Source: Chloroflexota bacterium (lineage in GTDB: Bacteria > Chloroflexota > Dehalococcoidia > SM23-28-2 > RBG-16-64-32). Taken from it: 14,796 nucleotides of DNA. Below are positions 7,251 through 12,722 of this stretch, one piece after another. Every line of letters starts with the position of its first letter. Positions within the stretch are counted from its first letter, which is position 1. The notes beneath the pieces are model-generated. The model searched no databases. It saw only the letters and a program-made list of their open reading frames with translations, and was not told the origin of the DNA. The stretch is from NCBI GenBank assembly GCA_005880075.1, contig VBJT01000026.1, forward strand, positions 1 through 14,796. Direction: 5' to 3'. The position numbers were made by a program, and so were the translations under genes.

Positions 7251-7851
7251 ACGAGTAGCGCTCCTCTTTCCAGGGATCGCCGCGAATGTGGTAGCCGTAT
7301 TGCTCCCAGAAGCCCGGGCGGTCCTTGGGGATGAACTCGAGGCCGCGCAGCCACTTGGCGCTTTTCCAGAAGTAGAGGTGCGGCACGACCAGGCGGCAGG
7401 GGCCGCCGTGCTCGGGCGCCAGATCCTTGCCGTCGTACTTGTAGGCGACGAGGACGTTGTCTCGCATCAGGTCGCTGAGGAGGACGTTCGTCGTGTAGCC
7501 GCCGAAGCAGTGCGCGATCACCGCCGTCGCGTCCGGCCGCGGCTTGATATGCTTCATCAGCTCTAGAAACGCAACTCCTTCGAACACGTTATCCATGCGG
7601 CTCCACGAAGTTACGCAATGGACATCGCAATGGACGGTGATCGTGGGCAGCGAGGTGAAATCCTCCCACGAGAACTCGGCCTCTTTTTCGACGAGCCCGA
7701 ACAGGCGGAAACGCCAGCTCTTGAGGTCGACGCGCGGCGTGCCTCCGTAGGTGAGCACCGGCCAATCTTCGACCACTTTCTGTCCGGGTGGCAGGCGGTC
7801 GCCCCATTTTTCGCGGTCTTCGCGGCGGCGGGAGAGGATGTTCGATACCAT
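7249..7851 (-). CDS. molybdopterin-dependent oxidoreductase, sulfite oxidase-like
   Basis: A 200-residue protein with only the SUOX-type molybdopterin domain (Oxidored_molyb family, as in YedY/MsrP and sulfite oxidases). Cys79 in DVHCVTSWSRMDNVFEGV (77-94) is the predicted molybdenum ligand. Other family features are AHCFGGYTTNV (113-123), the EHGGPCRLVVPHLYFWK block (147-163) and a conserved ending with FWEQYGYHIRGDPW (181-194). There is no twin-Arg or Sec signal peptide, no haem domain and no dimerisation domain, so it is likely cytoplasmic, or exported with an unseen partner. The start is well supported by AAGGAGG four bases before the ATG. First gene of a likely operon with SET and AhbA/B-like genes; natural substrate unknown. 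Confidence 0.9.
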   Translation of the reverse strand: MVSNILSRRREDREKWGDRLPPGQKVVEDWPVLTYGGTPRVDLKSWRFRLFGLVEKEAEFSWEDFTSLPTITVHCDVHCVTSWSRMDNVFEGVAFLELMKHIKPRPDATAVIAHCFGGYTTNVLLSDLMRDNVLVAYKYDGKDLAPEHGGPCRLVVPHLYFWKSAKWLRGLEFIPKDRPGFWEQYGYHIRGDPWKEERYS

Positions 7852-7881
7852 AACGCCTCCTTGAATCGAGAATAGCAGAGG

Positions 7882-7916
7882 CTGAAAGCCGTCAGCTATC
7901 AGGGATCAGCCGTAAG
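7882..7916. repeat. five-unit heptad array (CYRTCAG)
   Basis: CTGAAAG, CCGTCAG, CTATCAG, GGATCAG, CCGTAAG follow each other in a strict 7-base register in the divergent spacer between the molybdoenzyme and lspA genes. The unit differs from those of the other arrays, but position and period are alike. Confidence 0.6.
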
Positions 7917-7937
7917 TGACCTGATAACATCTAGCCG

Positions 7938-8436
7938 ATGCAGCCTGTGGATGTGACTGAACCCGTCCCGCCCAAGACAGGTTGGTCTCTTGTGAAGCCG
8001 CTGTTGTTCTGGGGCGCGGCGCTGACCGTATTCACCCTCGATCAGGTGACGAAGGCGATTGTCCGGGCATCGCTTGAAAAAGGTGAGTCCTGGCCGGGCG
8101 CCGACTGGCCTGTCTCTGCAGGACCAGACGGTCTTCCTGGTGGTGATGGCCTGTATCGGGTTGGCCGCGATCTACCTCTACTACCGTTACCCGCCGTTCG
8201 ACCACCCGATCGCCCCTGTGGCAATAGGCATGATGCTCGGCGGCGCCGCCGGCAATCTCTTCGACCGCATCCGCCTGGGCGAAGTTACCGACTTTATCGA
8301 TTTCCCTTCGTATCCGGCGTTCAATGTCGCCGACTCGTCGCTTACGATCGCGATAGCGACGGTTATCGTCGGCTACCTCGTCTTCGCGCCGAAATCAAAC
8401 ACTCCTACCGATGAGAACGCTGGAGCTGACGGCTGA
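7938..8436 (+). pseudogene. lspA: lipoprotein signal peptidase (LspA), internally deleted and frameshifted
   Basis: LspA is the membrane aspartic protease that removes signal peptides from prolipoproteins. The first frame (7938 to about 8115) has a ~20-residue soluble start, membrane helix 1 and LDQVTKAIV. A second frame (about 8120-8436) resumes with QDQTVFLVVMACIG, helix 3 with GGAAGNLFDRIRLG, VTDFIDF and FNVADSS, which hold both catalytic aspartates, and helix 4. Between them the conserved block expected here (Asn-x-Gly-Ala-Ala-Phe and its flanks) is missing and the frame changes by one. This fits a deletion of 3n+2 bases, roughly 15-20 codons. No Shine-Dalgarno site is visible. The tail overlaps rluD by 26 bases. 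Either the gene is dead or the assembly has an error at about 8110-8125. Confidence 0.9.
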
Positions 8437-9316
8437 CCGGGGCGGCGAACGGCTCGATACGTTCATCGCGCGGCGCTGTCACGAACTATCCCGGAGCCAT
8501 GCGCGCCGTCTGATCGACGAGGGGCTCGTAGCGGTAGACGGCCGCCAGGCAAAGCCGTCCGAGCGCGTCTCGGCCGGACTGAGCGTAAGCGTCACGATCC
8601 CGCCGCCTGAGACGATCAATCTCCAGCCCGAAGCGATCCCGCTGACCATCATTTACCAGGACGGCGACATCATCGTGCTGGACAAGCCAGCAGGCCTGAC
8701 GGTGCATCCGGCGCCCGGGCATCCGAGCGGCACGCTCGTGAACGCGCTGCTCGCCGCCTGCCCGGACCTACGTGGGATCGCCGGTGCGCTCCGGCCCGGA
8801 ATCGTGCACCGGCTCGACAAGGACACGTCGGGGCTGATGGTCGTCGCCAAGAACGATCGGGCGCAGCGCGCGCTCCAGCGACAGCTGAAGGAGCGCGAAG
8901 TGCGCAAGACCTACCTTGCTCTCGTGCGGGCAGTCCCGTCGCCGCGGGAAGGGACGATCGAAGCGCCGATCGGGCGCCACCCGAAGAACCGCAAGAAGAT
9001 GGCGGTGGTCGCTGACGGCCGGGAATCGACTACACGATATCGCGTGCGAGAGGAGATCGCGGGCGGGAAGTATTCGCTGCTCGAGGTGGAGCCCGTGACG
9101 GGGCGGACGCACCAGATCCGCGTGCACCTGGCAGCGATCGGCCATCCTGTCGAAGGCGACGCGACATACGGCCGAAGCTCAGACGCTATCGGACGGCAGT
9201 TCCTGCACGCGCACAAATTGGCGTTCGCGATGCCGCTGGGCGGGCGGACGGTCGAGTTCGTGTCGCCGTTACCCGCGGACCTTCGCGAAGCGCTGAGCCG
9301 GTTGCACGCGGCCTGA
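8411..9316 (+). CDS. rluD: 23S rRNA pseudouridine synthase, RluA/RluD family
   Basis: A 301-residue RluA-family enzyme that isomerises uridine to pseudouridine in large-subunit rRNA. An N-terminal S4 RNA-binding domain (about 13-60, SRSHARRLIDEGLVAVDG) is followed by the catalytic domain: DKPAGLTVHP (91-100), the signature HRLDKDTSG (133-141) with catalytic Asp136, KTYLALV, and GRTHQIRVHL (231-240). Length and domain order match RluD, which acts at helix 69 positions, but family members differ in target, so the symbol is tentative. The ATG has no Shine-Dalgarno site and lies inside the end of lspA, the classic lspA-rluD arrangement, so it probably depends on lspA transcription. Its 3' end overlaps the convergent DUF4242 gene by 48 bases. 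Confidence 0.93.
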   Translation: MRTLELTADRGGERLDTFIARRCHELSRSHARRLIDEGLVAVDGRQAKPSERVSAGLSVSVTIPPPETINLQPEAIPLTIIYQDGDIIVLDKPAGLTVHPAPGHPSGTLVNALLAACPDLRGIAGALRPGIVHRLDKDTSGLMVVAKNDRAQRALQRQLKEREVRKTYLALVRAVPSPREGTIEAPIGRHPKNRKKMAVVADGRESTTRYRVREEIAGGKYSLLEVEPVTGRTHQIRVHLAAIGHPVEGDATYGRSSDAIGRQFLHAHKLAFAMPLGGRTVEFVSPLPADLREALSRLHAA

Positions 9317-9610
9317 CTGCACCCCCAATCGGAGGCGTAGTCTACAACCGCGCGCGGACTGCGAGCCTTCCTTGACTTCGGTCAGCTCGTCGGCTACGAG
9401 ACCGTGTGCCTCGCGGTGGACGGCCTCGGCCGCCTCCTTGGTAGGCGCGTCGATGAGACACCAGACCTGGCCGGTGTCCTCGTTGAACCAGTACTTGAGG
9501 TACTTCACCTCGTGCTTGTCCTGGACTCGAAGATCGCGCTGGTGGGCACCAGCGACGGCCTCGGCAGTAAGGCCGTTGATCTTCCTATGGAAGTCCATGT
9601 ATAGCGGCAT
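9269..9610 (-). CDS. DUF4242 family protein (SCO4226-like)
   Basis: A 113-residue protein matching the DUF4242 ferredoxin-like fold, whose studied member (SCO4226) binds nickel. Family features: MPLYMDFHR at the start, HQRDLRVQDKHEVKYLKYWF (23-42), TGQVWCLIDAPTKEAA (46-61) and AVHREAHG (63-70). The domain ends near residue 82; the remaining ~31 residues are Arg-rich, antisense to the end of rluD, and probably result from loss of an earlier stop codon. The start is firm: GGGAGAGGAG lies six bases before the ATG, and a good promoter lies upstream. The His-rich positions could bind a metal, but this cannot be confirmed here. Confidence 0.88.
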   Translation of the reverse strand: MPLYMDFHRKINGLTAEAVAGAHQRDLRVQDKHEVKYLKYWFNEDTGQVWCLIDAPTKEAAEAVHREAHGLVADELTEVKEGSQSARGCRLRLRLGVQSGRVQPAQRFAKVRG

Positions 9611-9653
9611 GGATGCTCCTCTCCCTTGAACATATTTGGGCTCCGGTGAGGAA

Positions 9654-9683
9654 ATTATAGCGAGGGACGAAGGCTGTTGTTAA
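9654..9683 (-). promoter_or_regulatory. sigma70-type promoter for the DUF4242 gene
   Basis: On the minus strand, TTAACA (9683-9678) and TATAAT (9659-9654) are 18 bases apart, predicting a start near 9647 and a ~37-base leader carrying the strong Shine-Dalgarno site. It lies just downstream of the next minus-strand gene's stop codon. Confidence 0.65.
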
Positions 9684-9692
9684 GTGCTTCGC

Positions 9693-9992
9693 TCAAGCCG
9701 CCGGCGGCTTACCCGCGCCGATGGGAGTGACGCCTGTCGCGTAGATGTAGATACGGGTGCCGTAGCGGGCGAGGATGGGCTTGTGACCCTCGGCCTGAAG
9801 CTGCGAGATGTAGCGGGGCATGACGGCGCCGTACCCCTTGAGTGGGAGCGTGCGGTAGTACCAGTAATCCTCGCCGTCCAGGACCAGCTTCAGTGCGGGT
9901 TCCATCTGGCCGTATTCGACGTAGGGGAGCTCAAAGCCGTTGGTGAAGAGCGTGCCGATGCTGTCGGGATGTACGTCATGCACGCCCTGCAT
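9693..9992 (-). CDS. hypothetical protein, 99 residues
   Basis: A soluble protein I do not recognise. It is Tyr-rich (YVEYGQ, EDYWYYRTLPLKGYG, RYGTRIYIYATG) with a predicted alternation of short strands and one helix (PRYISQLQAEGHKPILARYG), ending in a Pro/Gly-Ala tail. The composition and steady coding pattern favour a real gene. The start is uncertain: the ATG has no Shine-Dalgarno site, is preceded by the pyrimidine-rich side of the heptad array, and an in-frame GTG lies three codons in. DUF4242 is next downstream but has its own promoter. Confidence 0.6.
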   Translation of the reverse strand: MQGVHDVHPDSIGTLFTNGFELPYVEYGQMEPALKLVLDGEDYWYYRTLPLKGYGAVMPRYISQLQAEGHKPILARYGTRIYIYATGVTPIGAGKPPAA

Positions 9993-10007
9993 GAGGGAAA
10001 AGATACA

Positions 10008-10077
10008 GGGAGGAAGGAATTAGGAACAAGGAGATAGGAGCTGGAAGCAAGGAGGAAGGAGCCAGGAGCCAGGGACG
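10008..10077. repeat. ten-unit degenerate heptad array (AGGARNN)
   Basis: Ten consecutive 7-base units without a register break: GGGAGGA, AGGAATT, AGGAACA, AGGAGAT, AGGAGCT, GGAAGCA, AGGAGGA, AGGAGCC, AGGAGCC, AGGGACG. Nearly all purine on the plus strand. It fills the divergent spacer between the 99-residue gene and gltX. It contains no spacer-repeat alternation, so it is not CRISPR. Confidence 0.8.
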
Positions 10078-10128
10078 TGAAAGGTGAGCAGTGAAACGGT
10101 CCTTCCCGCATGTTTTATCCTTTACGAG

Positions 10129-11601
10129 ATGACTGTTCGGACGCGCTATGCTCCGAGCCCGACGGGGGAGCCGCATCTCGGGAACATGCGGACGGCGCTG
10201 TTTAGCTGGCTGCTCGCGCGGCATTACGGCGGGCGGTTCTTTCTGCGCATCGAGGACACGGACCAGGCGCGCTACATCGAGAGCGGCATCGAGGCGCAGA
10301 TGGAGGCGTTGCGCTGGCTGGGCCTCACCTGGGACGAGGGCCCCGATGTGGGCGGGCCGTATGCGCCGTACACGCAGTCCAAGCGCTTGAAGATTTACCG
10401 GGAGCACGCCGATCGGCTGGTCGCGGAGGACCATGCCTATCTCTGCTATTGCTCGCCCGAGCGGTTGGATGGCGTGCGGAAGGCGCAGCAGGTGCGGAAG
10501 GAGCCGCCGCGCTACGATCGGCACTGCCGGGGCCTTTCGCCGGAGGAGAGGCGGGCAGTCGAGGCGGAGGGAACAAGTCCAGTTGTGCGCTTCAAGACGC
10601 CGCTTGACGGCGAGACAGTCACGCACGACGTGTTGCGGGGGAGCGTGACGTTTCAGAATGAGACGCTCGATGACTTTGTGCTGCTGAAGTCGGACGGCTA
10701 CCCGACATATCATCTTGCGGCGCAAGTGGACGATCATTTGATGGAGACGACGCATGTCCTGCGCGGAGAAGAGTGGCTGCCGAGCGCGCCGCGGCATTTT
10801 CTCGTGTACCAGGCGTTCGATTGGGAGCCGCCCGCCTTCGCGCATCTTTCGCGCATCCTTGGCCCGGACCGCTCGAAGCTATCGAAGCGGCACGGTGCGC
10901 ACGCGGCGCTCGAATACCGGGAGCAGGGCTATCTGCCGGACGCCGTGGTGAATTTCCTCGCGCTGCTGGGATGGTCGCTGGATGACCACACGGAGATCAT
11001 CGACCGCGATATGCTGATTCGCCACTTCGACCTTGACCGAGTGCTCACGAACCCGGCGGTGTTCAATGCCGAGAAGCTGGTCTGGATGAACGGCGTCTAC
11101 ATTCGGGAGATGCCCGACCAGAGACTGGCGGACGAGGCGGCGCCGTTCCTTGAGCGCCATCTGGCGCGCCCGATCGATCGCGAACTCTTCATGCGCATTA
11201 TTCCGCTCGTCAAGGAGCGGATCAAGCTGCTGAGCGAAATCGTGGACATGGCTGACTTCTTCTTCACCAACGGCGATCTCAAGTACGACGTTGAGACGTT
11301 GCTGGGCAAACGATACGCCAGCGACCCAGCGGCGGCGCTGAAAGCGCTGGAAGCGGCGACGGAGCGACTCGAGGCGGCGGATGGATGGGAGCACGGGAGG
11401 CTGGAGGCGGCCGTACGGCCTCTCGCCGAAGAGTTTGGCGTAAAGACGGGCGAGCTGTTCGGCGTGCTTCGGGTGGCGGTGACCGGCAAGACGGCCACGC
11501 CGCCGCTGTTCGAGACGATGGAGGTTCTGGGACATAAACGGACATTGGAGAGACTGCGCAGCGCGATCAAAAGGTTACGCGGGGAGACTGGCGCCAAATA
11601 G
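10129..11601 (+). CDS. gltX: glutamyl-tRNA synthetase
   Basis: A 490-residue class I synthetase that charges tRNA-Glu (or tRNA-Glu and tRNA-Gln) with glutamate. Key features: YAPSPTGEPHLGN (7-19) with HLGN as the HIGH motif, the glutamate-binding RIEDTD (40-45), CYC (106-108), the YHLAAQVDDHLM block (194-205), HVLRGEEWLPSAP, and the KLSKR motif (250-254). The C-terminal helical anticodon-binding domain is complete. Met at 10129 gives the usual start; the frame stays open 15 codons upstream but those residues are outside the family. No strong Shine-Dalgarno site. It stands alone: a divergent gene to the left and the structured spacer to the right. Discriminating versus non-discriminating charging cannot be decided. 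Confidence 0.96.
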   Translation: MTVRTRYAPSPTGEPHLGNMRTALFSWLLARHYGGRFFLRIEDTDQARYIESGIEAQMEALRWLGLTWDEGPDVGGPYAPYTQSKRLKIYREHADRLVAEDHAYLCYCSPERLDGVRKAQQVRKEPPRYDRHCRGLSPEERRAVEAEGTSPVVRFKTPLDGETVTHDVLRGSVTFQNETLDDFVLLKSDGYPTYHLAAQVDDHLMETTHVLRGEEWLPSAPRHFLVYQAFDWEPPAFAHLSRILGPDRSKLSKRHGAHAALEYREQGYLPDAVVNFLALLGWSLDDHTEIIDRDMLIRHFDLDRVLTNPAVFNAEKLVWMNGVYIREMPDQRLADEAAPFLERHLARPIDRELFMRIIPLVKERIKLLSEIVDMADFFFTNGDLKYDVETLLGKRYASDPAAALKALEAATERLEAADGWEHGRLEAAVRPLAEEFGVKTGELFGVLRVAVTGKTATPPLFETMEVLGHKRTLERLRSAIKRLRGETGAK

Positions 11602-11632
11602 AGCGCTTGCGTCAGCAAAGCGAGCGCTTTCT
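11602..11632 (+). terminator. possible weak terminator after gltX
   Basis: AGCGCTTGC (11602-11610) and GCGAGCGCT (11620-11628) pair with one mismatch around a 9-base loop, starting right after the gltX stop codon and followed by TTTCTC. The right arm also forms part of an operator-like site, so its role is ambiguous. Confidence 0.35.
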
Positions 11633-11638
11633 CGGTAT
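11617..11638. promoter_or_regulatory. operator-like site 1 (TetR type)
   Basis: Arms AAAGCGAGCG and TTCTCGGTAT around a CT spacer match the perfect palindrome in front of the TetR gene (12665-12686) at 16 of 20 arm positions. Its centre is 20 bases from that of site 2, about two helical turns. Confidence 0.5.
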
Positions 11639-11658
11639 AATGAGCGCTCGCTCGATAA
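11637..11658. promoter_or_regulatory. operator-like site 2 (TetR type)
   Basis: Arms ATAATGAGCG and CGCTCGATAA around a CT spacer; the inner GAGCG-CT-CGCTC is a perfect inverted repeat and 16 of 20 arm positions match the palindrome at the TetR promoter. A TATAAT (11636-11641) overlaps its left arm, but I see no matching -35 element. Confidence 0.55.
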
Positions 11659-11682
11659 TTCTATCATTTGTTGCCAAACCTA

Positions 11683-11711
11683 TTGACTGAGGTATGGACT
11701 GGGCGTCTAAT
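11683..11711 (+). promoter_or_regulatory. sigma70-type promoter upstream of the candidate RNA
   Basis: TTGACT (11683-11688) and TCTAAT (11706-11711) are 17 bases apart, each one base off consensus. The predicted start is near 11718. No convincing protein gene lies downstream on this strand. Confidence 0.6.
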
Positions 11712-11717
11712 TCGTGT

Positions 11718-11971
11718 AACCGAAATAAGGAAGTTTCGAACGAAAGGCCGGACGAGATGGACGCGGCAGGTCGCGAGGGGCGCGGATGGGTGGAGCGAGT
11801 TGGAATGGACCTGCCCGGCGCCCGGTCTGTCCCGGCCCTGACCGGCCCGATGACACGGGGCGGTCCCGGACCTCGGCGTCTCGGATCTACGGGGAACGCC
11901 GCACCCCCAGGGGCCTCGCCACCCCTGTAGACGCTCAGAACCGCCGTGTCATGGGCTCCACGGCGGTTCTT
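11718..11971 (+). ncRNA. candidate structured non-coding RNA, about 250 bases
   Basis: This stretch of the 412-base spacer between gltX and the TetR gene has a promoter at its 5' side and strong hairpins at its 3' side. Visible helices: GGCAGGTC (11765-11772) with GACCTGCC (11808-11815); CCGGTC (11822-11827) with GACCGG (11840-11845); and a nested pair, GCGTCT (11876-11881) with AGACGC (11929-11934) enclosing CAGGGG (11908-11913) with CCCCTG (11922-11927). Then comes the 12-bp hairpin at 11937-11970. Core signatures of tmRNA, RNase P RNA and SRP RNA are not found. The only ORF (11694-11930) has a Gly/Pro/Arg-rich product unlike a protein. In such GC-rich DNA short helices arise by chance, so the RNA is a hypothesis. 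Confidence 0.4.
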
Positions 11972-11973
11972 GG
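11937..11973 (+). terminator. strong hairpin, likely terminator of the candidate RNA
   Basis: AGAACCGCCGTG (11937-11948) pairs perfectly with CACGGCGGTTCT (11959-11970), a 12-bp stem with a 10-base loop. The T-tract is short (TTCTT at the stem end), so it may act with the next hairpin. Confidence 0.55.
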
Positions 11974-11981
11974 AATATGTG

Positions 11982-12015
11982 GGCCGCCCCGAGAAATCGG
12001 GGCGGCCGGTTTGTT
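11982..12015. terminator. hairpin with GAAA loop between convergent transcripts
   Basis: GGCCGCCCCGA (11982-11992) pairs perfectly with TCGGGGCGGCC (11997-12007) across a GAAA loop. On the plus strand it is followed by GGTTTGTT; on the minus strand it begins six bases after the TetR stop codon. It probably terminates one or both converging transcripts. Confidence 0.65.
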
Positions 12016-12646
12016 AGCTCGCTCGTCTGGCGGCGGCGGGGGTCCCGGGTGTTACCGGCGCCATGATCTCGTTCAGGTCGGGCAGCTCTGTCGTGAGCCG
12101 TCCGCTGTGAACGAGGAACATTGCGGCGATCGCTCCGTTGAGGTCGAAATCATCCTTTAGAAGGACTTTGCCGATGCGCATTCCCAGGAGCGTTGCGACC
12201 AGCAGGCTGGACAGGCCGCGCGCGTCGACGTCAGGCATGCTGTAAATGCCACTTTCAGCACCCCGCCTGACGAAGTGCTCCATCAGCTCGCGGCGCATCC
12301 CCCAGCTTTGCTTGCAGATCTCGTACAGCTTCGCGTTCTTTAGGCCTTCGGCCCAGATCTCGATGTCGAGCCGGACGAGGTTATCGATGTTGGGATCGTG
12401 CATCGTATCGATGAACAAGGAAGAGATATCGGCGAAGGCCTGCCGGATGTCGCCGGCCGAATCGATCAGCGCGCGAAACCGTCCGACCATTTCGTTTGCG
12501 GTCTCCTGGATGACAGCGGCGATGATCTCGTCCTTGCCGCCGACAGTGGTAGTGCGGTGGAAGCCGTTGCGCAGGAAGCAGGCGCGCGCCGCGTCGACGA
12601 TCTCTTTGCGTCGCGTTTCGAGCTCTTGAGGCTTAAGCTTTGGCAC
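12014..12646 (-). CDS. TetR/AcrR-family regulator lacking its recognition helix
   Basis: A 210-residue protein with the TetR N-terminal start (RRKEIVDAARACFLRNGFHRTTT, helix 1 and the turn) and an intact ligand-binding/dimerisation domain from about residue 40 on. In normal family members about 18 residues of the form xDIxxxAGxSxGxxYxYF, the helix-turn-helix itself, come between TTTV and GGKDEII. Here TTTV (32-35) is joined directly to GGKDEII (36-42), in frame. Such a protein should still dimerise but not bind DNA. The start is GTG with GGAGGGG seven bases upstream. A consensus promoter and a perfect palindrome at its start point suggest autoregulation by the intact ancestor. The ligand is unknown. 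It lies downstream of acnA on the same strand. Confidence 0.88.
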   Translation of the reverse strand: MPKLKPQELETRRKEIVDAARACFLRNGFHRTTTVGGKDEIIAAVIQETANEMVGRFRALIDSAGDIRQAFADISSLFIDTMHDPNIDNLVRLDIEIWAEGLKNAKLYEICKQSWGMRRELMEHFVRRGAESGIYSMPDVDARGLSSLLVATLLGMRIGKVLLKDDFDLNGAIAAMFLVHSGRLTTELPDLNEIMAPVTPGTPAAARRAS

Positions 12647-12664
12647 CCCGGGCCCCTCCGTTGT

Positions 12665-12686
12665 ATAGCGAGCGCTCGCTCGCTAT
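12665..12686. promoter_or_regulatory. perfect palindromic operator at the TetR promoter
   Basis: ATAGCGAGCG and CGCTCGCTAT are perfect 10-base inverted arms around a CT spacer. The palindrome begins at or just after the predicted transcription start of the TetR gene and ends before its Shine-Dalgarno site, the typical place for autorepression. Confidence 0.8.
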
Positions 12687-12694
12687 CGGGCTCG

Positions 12695-12722
12695 ATTATA
12701 CGCCGGGCGCGGAGTCTGTCAA
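12695..12722 (-). promoter_or_regulatory. full-consensus sigma70 promoter of the TetR gene
   Basis: On the minus strand TTGACA (12722-12717) and TATAAT (12700-12695) are both perfect and 16 bases apart; the start should be near 12688. The -35 element overlaps the stop codon of acnA (12721-12719). Confidence 0.85.

Noticed and set aside
10008..10077. CRISPR-like repeat array
   Set aside because: Units are 7 bases, degenerate and contiguous, with no spacers and no cas genes.
10084..10128. Fifteen extra N-terminal codons for gltX
   Set aside because: The family starts a few residues before the YAPSPTG motif; the extension has no counterpart, and it begins within a few bases of the heptad array.
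11694..11930. 78-codon plus-strand ORF in the gltX-TetR spacer
   Set aside because: GAGG is only one base from the ATG, the ATG lies upstream of the predicted transcription start, and the product is a Gly/Pro/Arg-rich sequence with no domain; the nested helices explain the region better.
11840..11935. Minus-strand resemblance to the Alu domain of a long SRP RNA (GGGGGTGCGGCGTTCCCC and following bases)
   Set aside because: The conserved S-domain (GGAAG loop and AGCAGCC) and the return strand of helix 5 are absent; the likeness is probably due to GC-rich composition.
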